Assembly (NCBI GenBank): GCA_040391135.1
Contig: JBEBYL010000005.1
Coordinates: 121,800-185,799 of the forward strand
DNA: 64,000 nt
Reading direction: 5' to 3'
Source of the DNA: G025836975 sp040391135
GTDB lineage: Bacteria; Pseudomonadota; Gammaproteobacteria; Burkholderiales; Burkholderiaceae_B
Position 1 is the stretch's first letter. Each line of letters begins with the position of its first letter. Under the pieces are notes generated by a model that saw only the letters and a program-made list of their open reading frames with translations, ran no database searches and had not been told where the DNA came from. This document shows positions 1 to 8,335 of this stretch, piece after piece. The translations under genes were made by a program, and so were the position numbers.

Positions 1-801
1 CCCACGCAGGGCTTCCAGTTCAGTCACGTCGATTTCCTCGACATAGGTGAAATGAGGAATGCGGCGCTTGGACTCCTGCATTTTCTCGGCGATTTTGCGG
101 CGCAGGCCGATGACGGGAATCTGCCGCTCCCCATCGCGTTGCGCATAAGCGATGGCCCGGGTCGCGCCGGCAGCCGCCGCCGGGCCGCGCGCCGCATAGG
201 CATCCAGGTCGGCATGGGTGATCTGGCCCGCCGCTCCGGTGCCTGGGACATATTGCAGCTCGATGCCCAGATCCCAGGCGCGCTTGCGCACCGCCGGCGA
301 CGCCAGCGGCTTTTCGCCTTCGGGTCGAGCGGGCCGCCCGGCGCAGGCCTGACCGGATACATTTGCCGGCTTCGCGCGCGCGTCCACGGCGGGTTGGCTA
401 TCGCTTGCGCCGGGAACGCCGGGACTGGGGCTACCGGCCACATCCGTAGCGGCGCCCGCGGCGTCATCGGCGGGCGCCGCGGCAAGGGCTTGACCAGCCT
501 TGGAAGATCCGGCCCCTGCTTGCGCGCGGGCGGCGGATGCCTTCCCTGCATTGCCCTCGCCTTCGACTTCCAGGCGTATCAGCTCGGAGCCCACGGCCAT
601 GACCTCGCCGACCTTGCCGCCCAGCGCCAGCACCTTGCCGTGGACAGGCGATGGCACTTGAACGGTCGCCTTGTCGGTCATGACATCGGCCAGCAATTGA
701 TCTTCGACCACATTGTCGCCTGGCTGCACATGCCATTCGACCAGCTCCACCTCGGCGATGCCTTCGCCGATATCGGGCATTTTTATGATGTGCGTTCCCA
801 T
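1..801 (-). CDS. bkdB: Branched-chain 2-oxoacid dehydrogenase E2 (dihydrolipoyl acyltransferase), partial
   Basis: E2 core subunit of the branched-chain 2-oxoacid dehydrogenase complex, which transfers acyl groups made from valine, leucine and isoleucine oxoacids to CoA in the cytoplasm. The left window edge removes the C-terminal catalytic domain, leaving 267 residues. Seen: an N-terminal lipoyl domain (residues 1-80) with the lipoylated lysine K44 in the DKATVQV motif, an Ala/Pro-rich linker (about 85-155), a peripheral subunit-binding domain (about 160-200, starting ASPAVRKRA), then the start of the acyltransferase domain (IPVIGLRRKIAEKM). The protein opens MGTHIIKMPDIGEG, very like Pseudomonas putida BkdB as I recall it. 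The ATG at 801 lies 2 bp after the bkdA2 stop, so the genes are probably translationally coupled. Confidence 0.95.
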   Translation of the reverse strand, partial: MGTHIIKMPDIGEGIAEVELVEWHVQPGDNVVEDQLLADVMTDKATVQVPSPVHGKVLALGGKVGEVMAVGSELIRLEVEGEGNAGKASAARAQAGAGSSKAGQALAAAPADDAAGAATDVAGSPSPGVPGASDSQPAVDARAKPANVSGQACAGRPARPEGEKPLASPAVRKRAWDLGIELQYVPGTGAAGQITHADLDAYAARGPAAAAGATRAIAYAQRDGERQIPVIGLRRKIAEKMQESKRRIPHFTYVEEIDVTELEALRG

Positions 802-803
802 GC

Positions 804-1892
804 TCACGCCCTCCCTTCCTGTCCAGCGGCTTTCGAGGACGTCGACGCCAGGGCCCCATCCATGACCTTTCTGAACGCGCCGGCCAAACGGGCCGGACTG
901 GGAAAGTAGGCCCATTCATGCGCATGGGGATAAGGCGTATCCCAGCCGGCCACGCGCTCTATGGGCGCTTCAAGGTGGTAGAAGCAATGCTCCTGGACCA
1001 GCGTGGCCAGCTCGGCCCCGAAACCGCTGGTCTGTGTGGCCTCGTGCACCACCACGCAACGGCCGGTCTTCTTGACCGATGCCACGATGGTGTCCAGATC
1101 CAGCGGCCACAAGCTGCGCAGGTCGATGATCTCGGCATCGATGCCGGACTCCCTGGCGGCGACCTCGGACACGAAGACCATGGTGCCGTAGGTCAGCACC
1201 GTAAGGTCGGTTCCGGGCCGGAAGATGGAAGCCGATTCCAGCGGCACGGTGTAGTAGCCCTCGGGGACATTGCCCAGGGGATGCTTGGACCAGGGCACCA
1301 CGGGCTGGTCGTGATGGCCGTCGAACGGTCCGTTGTACAGGCGCTTGGGTTCCAGGAAAATAACCGGATCGTCGCATTCGATGGCCGCAATCAACAAGCC
1401 TTTCGCATCGTAGGGATTGGACGGCATGACCGTGCGCAAACCGGTGACGTGCGTGAAGAGCGCCTCGGGACTCTGGCTGTGCGTCTGGCCGCCGTAGATG
1501 CCGCCGCCGCTGGGCATGCGTATCGTCAAGGGCGCGATGAACTCACCGGCCGAGCGATAGCGCAGGCGCGCGGCCTCGGACACGATCTGGTCGGTGGCCG
1601 GGTAAAAATAATCGGCGAACTGGATTTCGACCACGGGCCGCAGGCCGTAGGCCCCCATGCCCACCGCCGCCCCGACAATGCCGCCTTCCGATATGGGCGC
1701 ATCGAAGACCCGGTTGCGGCCGTACTTGGCCTGCAAGCCTTCGGTGCAGCGGAACACGCCGCCGAAATAGCCTACGTCCTGCCCGAAGATGACGACCTTG
1801 TCGTCGCGCGCCAGCATGACATCCATGGCCGAGCGCAAGGCCTGGATCATGGTCATGGGCGTCGTGGCCTGCTGTATGGAACGGGTATCCAT
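804..1892 (-). CDS. bkdA2: Branched-chain 2-oxoacid dehydrogenase E1 beta subunit
   Basis: Beta subunit (362 aa) of the thiamine-diphosphate-dependent E1 that decarboxylates branched-chain 2-oxoacids. The sequence follows the BkdA2 family closely from the motif TMIQALRSAMDVMLARDDKV through GQDVGYFGGVFRCTEGLQ and FDAPISEGGIVGAAVGMGAYG to the C-terminal ERVAGWDTPYPHAHEWAYFP. The ATG at 1892 was chosen because it gives the family length; the frame is open further upstream but overlaps bkdA1, so that part is not coding here. It starts 2 bp after the bkdA1 stop and ends 2 bp before the bkdB start, giving a tight three-gene operon. Confidence 0.96.
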   Translation of the reverse strand: MDTRSIQQATTPMTMIQALRSAMDVMLARDDKVVIFGQDVGYFGGVFRCTEGLQAKYGRNRVFDAPISEGGIVGAAVGMGAYGLRPVVEIQFADYFYPATDQIVSEAARLRYRSAGEFIAPLTIRMPSGGGIYGGQTHSQSPEALFTHVTGLRTVMPSNPYDAKGLLIAAIECDDPVIFLEPKRLYNGPFDGHHDQPVVPWSKHPLGNVPEGYYTVPLESASIFRPGTDLTVLTYGTMVFVSEVAARESGIDAEIIDLRSLWPLDLDTIVASVKKTGRCVVVHEATQTSGFGAELATLVQEHCFYHLEAPIERVAGWDTPYPHAHEWAYFPSPARLAGAFRKVMDGALASTSSKAAGQEGRA

Positions 1893-1894
1893 GA

Positions 1895-3127
1895 TCACAC
1901 CCCCAGTTGCTGGCGCTGGCGGCGCAGATGCCAGGGCATGTCTTTGTAGACATCCTCGAACATGGTCGCGACGCTGGAGGTCTTGCCGGTGGCCAGCGTG
2001 CCATGGCTTTCCGCCTGCTTCTGCGCGGCGATGACTTCGGCTTCGTATTCCATCTGCGTGCGCTGGTGTTCGTCTTCGGACCATGCACCCGCCGCAATAA
2101 GGTGCCGCTTCAGGCGATCGATGGGATCGCCCAGCGGAAAACGGGCCCAGTCGTCGGCCGGCCGGTACTTGGACGGATCGTCCGAGGTCGAATGCGGGCC
2201 GGCGCGGTAGCTGACCCATTCGATCAAGGTAGGCCCCAAATTGTTGCGGGCGCGTTCAACCGCCCATTTCGACGCGGCGTACACGGCCAGGAAGTCGTTG
2301 CCGTCGACCCGCAGCGAGGCAATGCCGCTGCCGATGCCGCGCGCGGCGAAGGTGGTGCTTTCGCCGCCCGCCAGGGCCTGGAAGGTGGAAATGGCCCACT
2401 GATTGTTGATGACATTAAGAATCACCGGCGCCTGGTACACATGCGCGAAGGTCAAGGCGGTCTGGAAGTCCGCCGCGGCCGTCGCCCCGTCGCCTATCCA
2501 TGCCGAGGCGATCTTGGTATCGCCCTGGATGGCGGACGCCATGGCCCAGCCCACCGCCTGCACGAACTGCGTGGCCAGGTTGCCGGATATCGAAAAAAAA
2601 CCGCGCTCGCGCATGGAATACATGACGGGCAACTGCCGGCCCTTCAGGCGGTCGCACTCGTTCGAGAAAAGCTGGCACATCATGTCGACCAGCGGCACGT
2701 CCTGCGCGATCAGCAGGTTCTGCTGGCGATAAGACGGAAAACACATGTCGCCCGGCGACAGGGCCAGCATCTGCGCGGCGCCGATGGCCTCTTCGCCCAG
2801 GCTTTGCATGTAGAAGGACATTTTCTTTTGCCGCTGGGCGATCAGCATGCGCGCATCGTAGATACGCGTCTTGATCATGGTCTGCAAGCCCTTGCGCAGC
2901 AAGTCGGGCTCTATGGGTTCGGCCCAGGGCCCCACCGCCTTGCCTTCATCGTCCAGGACACGAACCAGCGTATAAGCCAGATCGGCGGTATCGGCGGCGG
3001 AGGTATCGATGGGAGGCTTGCGGACGGCGCCGGCGGGAGCCAGGCGCAAATAGGAGAAATCTGTGGCATGGCCGGGTCGCCCCGAAGGCTCGGGCACGTG
3101 CAGCCGTAAAGGAAGTGCTTGTCTCAT
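1895..3127 (-). CDS. bkdA1: Branched-chain 2-oxoacid dehydrogenase E1 alpha subunit
   Basis: Alpha subunit (410 aa) of the E1 decarboxylase; it holds the thiamine diphosphate. The ThDP motif is visible as GDG at residues 212-214 followed by ...NVINNQWA, and the phosphorylation-loop region GPHSTSDDPSKYRPADDW is intact. The start at 3127 (MRQALPLRLHVPEP) matches the N-terminus of Pseudomonas BkdA1, a 410-residue protein. It is the first gene of the operon; the 136 bp upstream (3128-3263) separate it from the comEC stop and probably hold its promoter. No bkdR/Lrp-type regulator is adjacent in this window. Confidence 0.96.
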   Translation of the reverse strand: MRQALPLRLHVPEPSGRPGHATDFSYLRLAPAGAVRKPPIDTSAADTADLAYTLVRVLDDEGKAVGPWAEPIEPDLLRKGLQTMIKTRIYDARMLIAQRQKKMSFYMQSLGEEAIGAAQMLALSPGDMCFPSYRQQNLLIAQDVPLVDMMCQLFSNECDRLKGRQLPVMYSMRERGFFSISGNLATQFVQAVGWAMASAIQGDTKIASAWIGDGATAAADFQTALTFAHVYQAPVILNVINNQWAISTFQALAGGESTTFAARGIGSGIASLRVDGNDFLAVYAASKWAVERARNNLGPTLIEWVSYRAGPHSTSDDPSKYRPADDWARFPLGDPIDRLKRHLIAAGAWSEDEHQRTQMEYEAEVIAAQKQAESHGTLATGKTSSVATMFEDVYKDMPWHLRRQRQQLGV

Positions 3128-3263
3128 GTCTTGCTCGTGAAAATGTCTTGTGGAATTTTCTTGCGCTGCATTTTGCTTGCCGCCTTGTGGGCGGATAAAA
3201 CTATCATCGCCGATCCGGATTGAATTCGCAAGCCGTGCTCCCGGCCCATCTCCGAACGGACAG

Positions 3264-5840
3264 TCAACGCGCCTGCCAATAGCGCCGCGACGCCTGCCTT
3301 TCGCTGATGGCCGCGAGGCCCTTGGCCGACGAATGCACCGTGACCGCGCCATGCGCGTCGCTGCGCCAGAACGCAGCCCCGCCCTCTTGCCATCGGCGTT
3401 CGACATCGGGACTGGGATGGCCGTAGCGGTTCCAGGCGCCCGCCTGCGCCACCACGTGCAGCGGCTGCGTGTCATTCACGAAGGCGAGGCTGGACGACGA
3501 CTTGGAGCCGTGATGCGCCGCCAGGACAAGGTCGGCATAGCCCAGCCCCCTGTCGACCAGGGCGGCTTCTTGCGCCGCCCCGATATCGGCCGGCAACAAG
3601 GCCGAGTGGTGTTCTCCGCGCAGGCGCAGGACGCAGGCACGGCCATTGCGCTGCTTGCGTGCAGCCGGCCGAGCATCGGAAGGATTCTTCAGCGGCCAAA
3701 GAAATTCAAAGGAGACCCCGTCTATATGCCAAGTCATGCCGTACTCGCAGGACGACATCGCCAAAGGCAAGGGCGGCAACACACCCGGCATGCCCAGCAA
3801 AGCCGCCTCGCGCTTCAGATAAGCCTGCAAGTCGAAGGAACTGTAGGATTGCTGGACGGGCACCGCCTGCAACAGGCTGCGCGCCCCGCCGGCGTGATCG
3901 ATGTCGGCATGGGAAACGATCATCGCATCCAGCTTGACGATGCCTTGGGCACGCAGAAAGGGCCAGATGATGCGGGCGCCGTCGTCTGAATCCGGGCTGC
4001 TGCGCAGGCCGGTGTCGAACAGCAGGGCATGGCGCGCCGTTTGGAGGACGATGGCGCTGGCCTGCCCCACGTCCAGCGCATGCAAGGTCCACTCGCCATG
4101 CAGGGGCCGCTTGGGCGGCCAGCACAAGGCAGGCAGCATCAATAGCCAAGCCAGGCGCCGGCCGGGCAAGCCATAAGGCATCGTGGCCACCGCCAGGCCG
4201 CACAATGCCAAGGCGGTCAAGCCAGCGGGCGCCGCGGCAACGGTGAAACTGGCGGCGCGCCAGTTGGACAGCCATACCGTGGGGGCCATCATGAGCTCCA
4301 GCGCGGCATGGCCCAGCCAGGCGAAAGCCGCCGCCAGGAAGTCCAGGCCAGGCATGAGCGCTGCGCCGGCCGCCAGCAGCGCCAGCGGCGTGACGGCCAG
4401 GCTGATGATGGGAATGGCATAGGCATTGGCCAATGGCGAAGCCAGGGAGACCTCGTGGAAGATCAGCGCCAGCAAAGGCATCAAGCCCGCCGTGATCGCC
4501 AGTTGCAGGCACGTTGCCTTGGCCAGGAACGATCCGGCCCGGCGCCATCGGCCCGCAACGGCCGGCCGGCCTATCGGCTGGCCCCACCAGCCGCTGCTGG
4601 CCATGAGCACATAGACGGCGCCGAAGGACAGCCAGAAGCCGCTGGCCAGCAATGCCCACGGGTCCAGCAGCACCACGGCGAACGCCACCAGCGACAACAG
4701 CCGGGACGCGCTCATCGGCAGGCGCAGCACATACGCCCCGGCCATCACGGCCAGCATCAGGAAGGTGCGGCGCGCCGGCACACCCCAGCCTGCCAGCAGG
4801 CAATACAGCGATGCGACCAGCAAGGCCGCCAGCGCGGCTGCAACCTGGGCCGGCATGCGTTCAGCCAGGGCCCGGCCGCGCCAGCGCAGGCGCCGCCATA
4901 GCCAAAATGTCAGCGCGCCGCCCAGCGCCGCGATCATGGTGATGTGCGACCCGCTGATGGACACCAGATGAGTAATGCCGGTACGGTTGAACACCGCCCA
5001 GTCGGAGGCTTCGACACTGGCTTGGTCCCCTATCGCCAGCGCCAGCAACACCGCGCCGTAGCGCTTGCCGTCAAGGTAGGGACGCATGGCGGCGCGCACC
5101 ACATGCCGCGCCCGTTGCGCAACGACGGGCAGGCTGGACCAGGGTTCGTCGCGCAAATAGCTGGGTGTTCCGCGCACGCTGCCTGTGGCGCGTATGCCTT
5201 GTGCAAACAGATAGGCTTCATAATCGAAGGCATGCGGATTGCGCGCGCCCCGTGGCGTCTTCAAGGTAAGCGCCATGCGCCAGACCTGGCCGGGCGCCAA
5301 GTCCGGCAAGCCGTCCGGCGGGCTCGCCTGCGAGTCCGCGGCGGCGCTGTCGCCGGCGCGGCCGTAGGGCCCGGCCCATGCCGCCAAGGGCCATGAAACC
5401 TGGATGCGCGTGGGCACGCCGTCGGGCAGGGATGAAAGAACCTGGGCCTGGAACTGACGGCCGTCCGGCCCCAGGCGCGGCAGGCTGGCCACGCGCAATA
5501 CCACCCTGGAAACTTTGTTTTCGTTATGGTCGGTCAGGGCATCGGCCAGACGGTGCTCGGCACGCGCCACAGTCAGCAACAAGCCCGCCAGCGCGGCCCA
5601 CAGCGATACCAGCAAGATTTTCCGGACGCGCCGAGGCAGGCCGAACGCCAGCAGGGACAGCAGCACGGCCAGCGCCACCGCCGCCGCCCCATGAGCCAGA
5701 CCCGGCAGGACGGGCAACTTGTGCACCACGCCGCTTGCCGCCACAAAAGCCAGCAGACCCATGCGTCCCGTCACGCCCATACGCTCCCAAATAGGCCAGC
5801 GTAAAGGCGGGCCGTCGGCAACGGAGTGCGAACCGGCCAA
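3264..5840 (-). CDS. comEC: ComEC/Rec2-type DNA uptake channel protein
   Basis: Inner-membrane competence protein (858 aa) thought to carry single-stranded DNA across the membrane. Seen: several N-terminal hydrophobic segments, the competence-domain signature NRTGITHLVSISGSHI, a multi-spanning middle part, and a C-terminal metallo-beta-lactamase-like domain (HALDVGQASAIV, the metal motif SHADIDHAGG, later AHHGSKSSSS). The start is uncertain: a TTG at 5840 has a good ribosome-binding site (GAAGGG), while in-frame ATGs occur at 5780 and 5762. It lies upstream of the bkd genes on the same strand but is functionally unrelated to them. Confidence 0.92.
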   Translation of the reverse strand: MAGSHSVADGPPLRWPIWERMGVTGRMGLLAFVAASGVVHKLPVLPGLAHGAAAVALAVLLSLLAFGLPRRVRKILLVSLWAALAGLLLTVARAEHRLADALTDHNENKVSRVVLRVASLPRLGPDGRQFQAQVLSSLPDGVPTRIQVSWPLAAWAGPYGRAGDSAAADSQASPPDGLPDLAPGQVWRMALTLKTPRGARNPHAFDYEAYLFAQGIRATGSVRGTPSYLRDEPWSSLPVVAQRARHVVRAAMRPYLDGKRYGAVLLALAIGDQASVEASDWAVFNRTGITHLVSISGSHITMIAALGGALTFWLWRRLRWRGRALAERMPAQVAAALAALLVASLYCLLAGWGVPARRTFLMLAVMAGAYVLRLPMSASRLLSLVAFAVVLLDPWALLASGFWLSFGAVYVLMASSGWWGQPIGRPAVAGRWRRAGSFLAKATCLQLAITAGLMPLLALIFHEVSLASPLANAYAIPIISLAVTPLALLAAGAALMPGLDFLAAAFAWLGHAALELMMAPTVWLSNWRAASFTVAAAPAGLTALALCGLAVATMPYGLPGRRLAWLLMLPALCWPPKRPLHGEWTLHALDVGQASAIVLQTARHALLFDTGLRSSPDSDDGARIIWPFLRAQGIVKLDAMIVSHADIDHAGGARSLLQAVPVQQSYSSFDLQAYLKREAALLGMPGVLPPLPLAMSSCEYGMTWHIDGVSFEFLWPLKNPSDARPAARKQRNGRACVLRLRGEHHSALLPADIGAAQEAALVDRGLGYADLVLAAHHGSKSSSSLAFVNDTQPLHVVAQAGAWNRYGHPSPDVERRWQEGGAAFWRSDAHGAVTVHSSAKGLAAISERQASRRYWQAR

Positions 5841-5933
5841 AGGCGGCCCTTCGGCTTCTACTGGGTATCGTCGGAGCCGCTGCGGCTAATGCAAGCAAGA
5901 GCCGCGATAAAGCGGGCGCTGCGACGGCCTTGG

Positions 5934-6449
5934 TTAACCCAGGCTGTCCAGCAGGCGCCGCAGCTCTTTCTGCTCGTCGGCGGTCAGCTTGGCGCTGATG
6001 CGCGCATCGTGTTCGCGGATGGCCTGGGTAATGCCGCGCAGCGCCTGGCGTCCGGCATCGGTCAGCGCCAGCGCGTGGGCGCGCTTATCCAGTCTGGATT
6101 CGGCCCGGGCCGCATAGCCCAGCTTCTCAAGCGAATTGACCACCTCGACCGCGCCCGAGCGCGCAATGCCCATGGCATTGGCCAGTTCGGTCAGCTTCAT
6201 GTCGGCGTTGGCCTGGATGATGGTCATGGCCGAAAACCGGGGCGGCGTAATCGACCAGGGCCCCAGCGCATCCAGGAAGTCCTGGTAGATGCGTATCTGC
6301 GCGCGCCGTATCGAATAGCCGATAAGCTCGTCCAGCACGCCGTACTCGACGCCCGGCACCTGGGCGTTGAACTGTTCGCCGCGCTGGGCGGGCCGCCGGT
6401 TGTTCGGGCGCGAACTCAATTTTCTGCTCAATGCGATTCCTGTTTTCAA
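5934..6449 (-). CDS. MarR-family transcriptional regulator
   Basis: A 171-residue winged-helix repressor-type protein. The DNA-binding part spans roughly residues 75-130 (KLTELANAMGIARSGAVEVVNSLEKLGY, then a wing with ESRLDKRAHALALTDAG). It is divergent from the FAD monooxygenase gene at 6581, and a perfect inverted repeat typical of MarR operators lies in the shared 131-bp gap, so it probably controls the monooxygenase cluster and perhaps itself. MarR proteins usually let go of DNA when they bind a small aromatic ligand; the ligand here is unknown. The first ~40 residues are basic and may be extra relative to the family. Confidence 0.88.
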   Translation of the reverse strand: MKTGIALSRKLSSRPNNRRPAQRGEQFNAQVPGVEYGVLDELIGYSIRRAQIRIYQDFLDALGPWSITPPRFSAMTIIQANADMKLTELANAMGIARSGAVEVVNSLEKLGYAARAESRLDKRAHALALTDAGRQALRGITQAIREHDARISAKLTADEQKELRRLLDSLG

Positions 6450-6544
6450 TGCCTGTTATCCAATTTTGCAATCGACCGCCTTGATGCGGATCATGCCACA
6501 CGCTCAATTCGGGTAAATCCCGATAGGCTGGAATACATCCCATA

Positions 6545-6563
6545 TTGTTATGATACATAACAA
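6545..6563. promoter_or_regulatory. Probable MarR operator overlapping an extended -10 promoter
   Basis: Perfect inverted repeat TTGTTAT-gatac-ATAACAA (7-bp arms, 5-bp spacer). On the + strand its left half contains an extended -10 (TGt followed by TATGAT, 6549-6554), so a bound repressor would cover the promoter of the monooxygenase gene that starts at 6581. The predicted leader is only about 20 nt, with the ribosome-binding site GGGAGA at 6569-6574. Symmetry and position are seen directly; the identity of the binding protein is inferred from the adjacent marR gene. Confidence 0.65.
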
Positions 6564-6580
6564 ATTATGGGAGACGGTTC

Positions 6581-7837
6581 TTGAAAGTCATCATCGCGGG
6601 CGGCGGCATCGGCGGCCTGGCCCTGGCGCTCATGCTGCATCAGCGCGGCATCGACTGCGACATCTTTGAAAGCGTGCGCGAGCTCAAGCCCCTGGGCGTG
6701 GGCATCAATCTGCTTCCCCACGCGGTTGCCGAGCTGGATCAGCTGGGCTTGCTGGACACCCTGGCCGCCGGCGCGATTCCCACTTCCGCCCTGCACTACT
6801 ACAACCGTCACGGCCAGCCCATCTGGCAGGAAGCCAGGGGCCTGGCGGCCGGCTATGCCGTGCCGCAGCTATCCATACATCGCGGCGAACTCCAGTTGCT
6901 GTTGGCGGAGGCGGTCGCGCAAAGACTGGGGGCCGGCCGCCTGCACACCGGCCTGGCCTTCGAATCGCTGACGCAAGACGCCCAGGGCGTGACCGCCCGC
7001 TTCCGCAATCGAACCACGAACGAGCTTGAAGAGCTGCGCGGCGACCTGCTGATCGGCGCCGACGGCATCCATTCGGCTGTGCGGCGCTTCTTCTACCCGC
7101 AGTCCGACCCCTTGCGCTTTTCCGGGCGCATGCTTTGGCGCGCCATTACCGATGCCGATCCTTACCTGGACGGCAAGACCATGTTCATGGCCGGCCACCA
7201 GGATCAGAAATTCGTCTGCTATCCCATCTCCGAACCGCTGCGCCGCCAAGGCCGCTCGCGCATCAACTGGATTGCGGAGCTGCGTATACCCGATCCCGAG
7301 CTGCCGGCCACGGATTGGAATCGCGTGGTGGATGCGTCCGTATTCGCTGAGAGCTTCGAATCATGGCGCTGGGACTGGATCGATATTCCAGCCATCATCC
7401 GGGGAGCGCAAGCCATCTACGAATTCCCGCTGGTCGACAAAGACCCACTGCCCCGCTGGACGCAGGACCGCGTCACCCTGCTGGGCGATGCCGCGCACCC
7501 CATGTACCCCATCGGCTCGAACGGATCCGCACAAGCCATACTGGATGCGCGCTGCCTGGCCGACAGGCTGCAAGCGGCGACGATGCGGCGCAACACCGGC
7601 ATCGAGCTTGCCTTGAAGGAATACGAAGCCGAGCGCCTGCCGCCAACCGCCGGCATCGTCCTGCGCAACCGGCTTAACGGCCCCGAGCAGGTCATGCAGA
7701 TCGCACACGAGCGCGCGCCCGATGGCTACGCGCACATACACGATGTCGTCCCCCAAGCAGAGCTGGAGGAGATCGCCATGCGCTACAAACGCCTGGCCGG
7801 CTTCGACCCCGCCGCGCTCAAGACCAGACAAGGCTAG
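6581..7837 (+). CDS. FAD-dependent aromatic monooxygenase (hydroxylase family)
   Basis: Class A flavoprotein monooxygenase of 418 aa. Seen: the FAD-binding dinucleotide fold GGGIGG at residues 7-12 with the ribose-binding acid in DIFE (about 27-30), the second motif DGIHSAVRR (161-169) and the third FAD motif LLGDAAHPM (300-308). It resembles the PhzS-like group of flavin-dependent hydroxylases. The start codon is TTG at 6581, preceded by GGGAGA; a five-codon frame ATG GGA GAC GGT TCT TGA (6567-6584) overlaps it and may just be chance. A DUF3237 gene (6 bp downstream) and a solute-binding protein follow, so this is likely a catabolic unit for an imported aromatic acid; the substrate is not deducible. 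Confidence 0.87.
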   Translation: MKVIIAGGGIGGLALALMLHQRGIDCDIFESVRELKPLGVGINLLPHAVAELDQLGLLDTLAAGAIPTSALHYYNRHGQPIWQEARGLAAGYAVPQLSIHRGELQLLLAEAVAQRLGAGRLHTGLAFESLTQDAQGVTARFRNRTTNELEELRGDLLIGADGIHSAVRRFFYPQSDPLRFSGRMLWRAITDADPYLDGKTMFMAGHQDQKFVCYPISEPLRRQGRSRINWIAELRIPDPELPATDWNRVVDASVFAESFESWRWDWIDIPAIIRGAQAIYEFPLVDKDPLPRWTQDRVTLLGDAAHPMYPIGSNGSAQAILDARCLADRLQAATMRRNTGIELALKEYEAERLPPTAGIVLRNRLNGPEQVMQIAHERAPDGYAHIHDVVPQAELEEIAMRYKRLAGFDPAALKTRQG

Positions 7838-7842
7838 CCGAT

Positions 7843-8313
7843 ATGACCATACTCATTGCCGCTCCCGCACTGGAACACCTGGCCACCCTGCTTGTCGACG
7901 TGGCACCGCCGCAGGAAATCGGCCAGACGCCCGCCGGCCGGCGCCGCGTTATTCCCATCGTCGGCGGCACGGTCACGGGCACCCTGCTGTCCGGCCGCAT
8001 CCTGCCCGGCGGGGCCGACTTCCAGTCCATCCGCTCGGACACCTACACCGACATCCATGCCCGCTATGTCATCGAGACCGATGCGGGCGAAACCGTCTAT
8101 GTGGAGAACACCGGCATACGAACCGGCTCGGCCGAGGATATCGCCAAGCTGGCACAGGGCCGGCCGGTGGATCCGGCCCGCATCTATTTCCGCAGCTACC
8201 CCAGATTCGAAACGGCTGCGCCCCGACTGGCCTGGCTGAATACGCATCTGTTCCTGGGCACCGGCGCACGGTATCCGGATCGGGTCGAATTGAATTTCTT
8301 TGCAATACGTTGA
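7843..8313 (+). CDS. DUF3237 family protein
   Basis: A 156-residue soluble protein of the DUF3237 family, recognised from IPIVGGTVTGTLLSGRILPGG near residue 40 and the FRSYPRFET and LNTHLFLGTG segments near the C-terminus. The family is thought to form a small beta-barrel and often sits beside aromatic-compound oxidation genes, but its activity is not established. It starts 6 bp after the monooxygenase stop and ends 22 bp before the binding-protein start, so the three genes are almost certainly co-transcribed. Confidence 0.82.
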   Translation: MTILIAAPALEHLATLLVDVAPPQEIGQTPAGRRRVIPIVGGTVTGTLLSGRILPGGADFQSIRSDTYTDIHARYVIETDAGETVYVENTGIRTGSAEDIAKLAQGRPVDPARIYFRSYPRFETAAPRLAWLNTHLFLGTGARYPDRVELNFFAIR

Positions 8314-8335
8314 CAAGACAACCAGGAGACAACCC

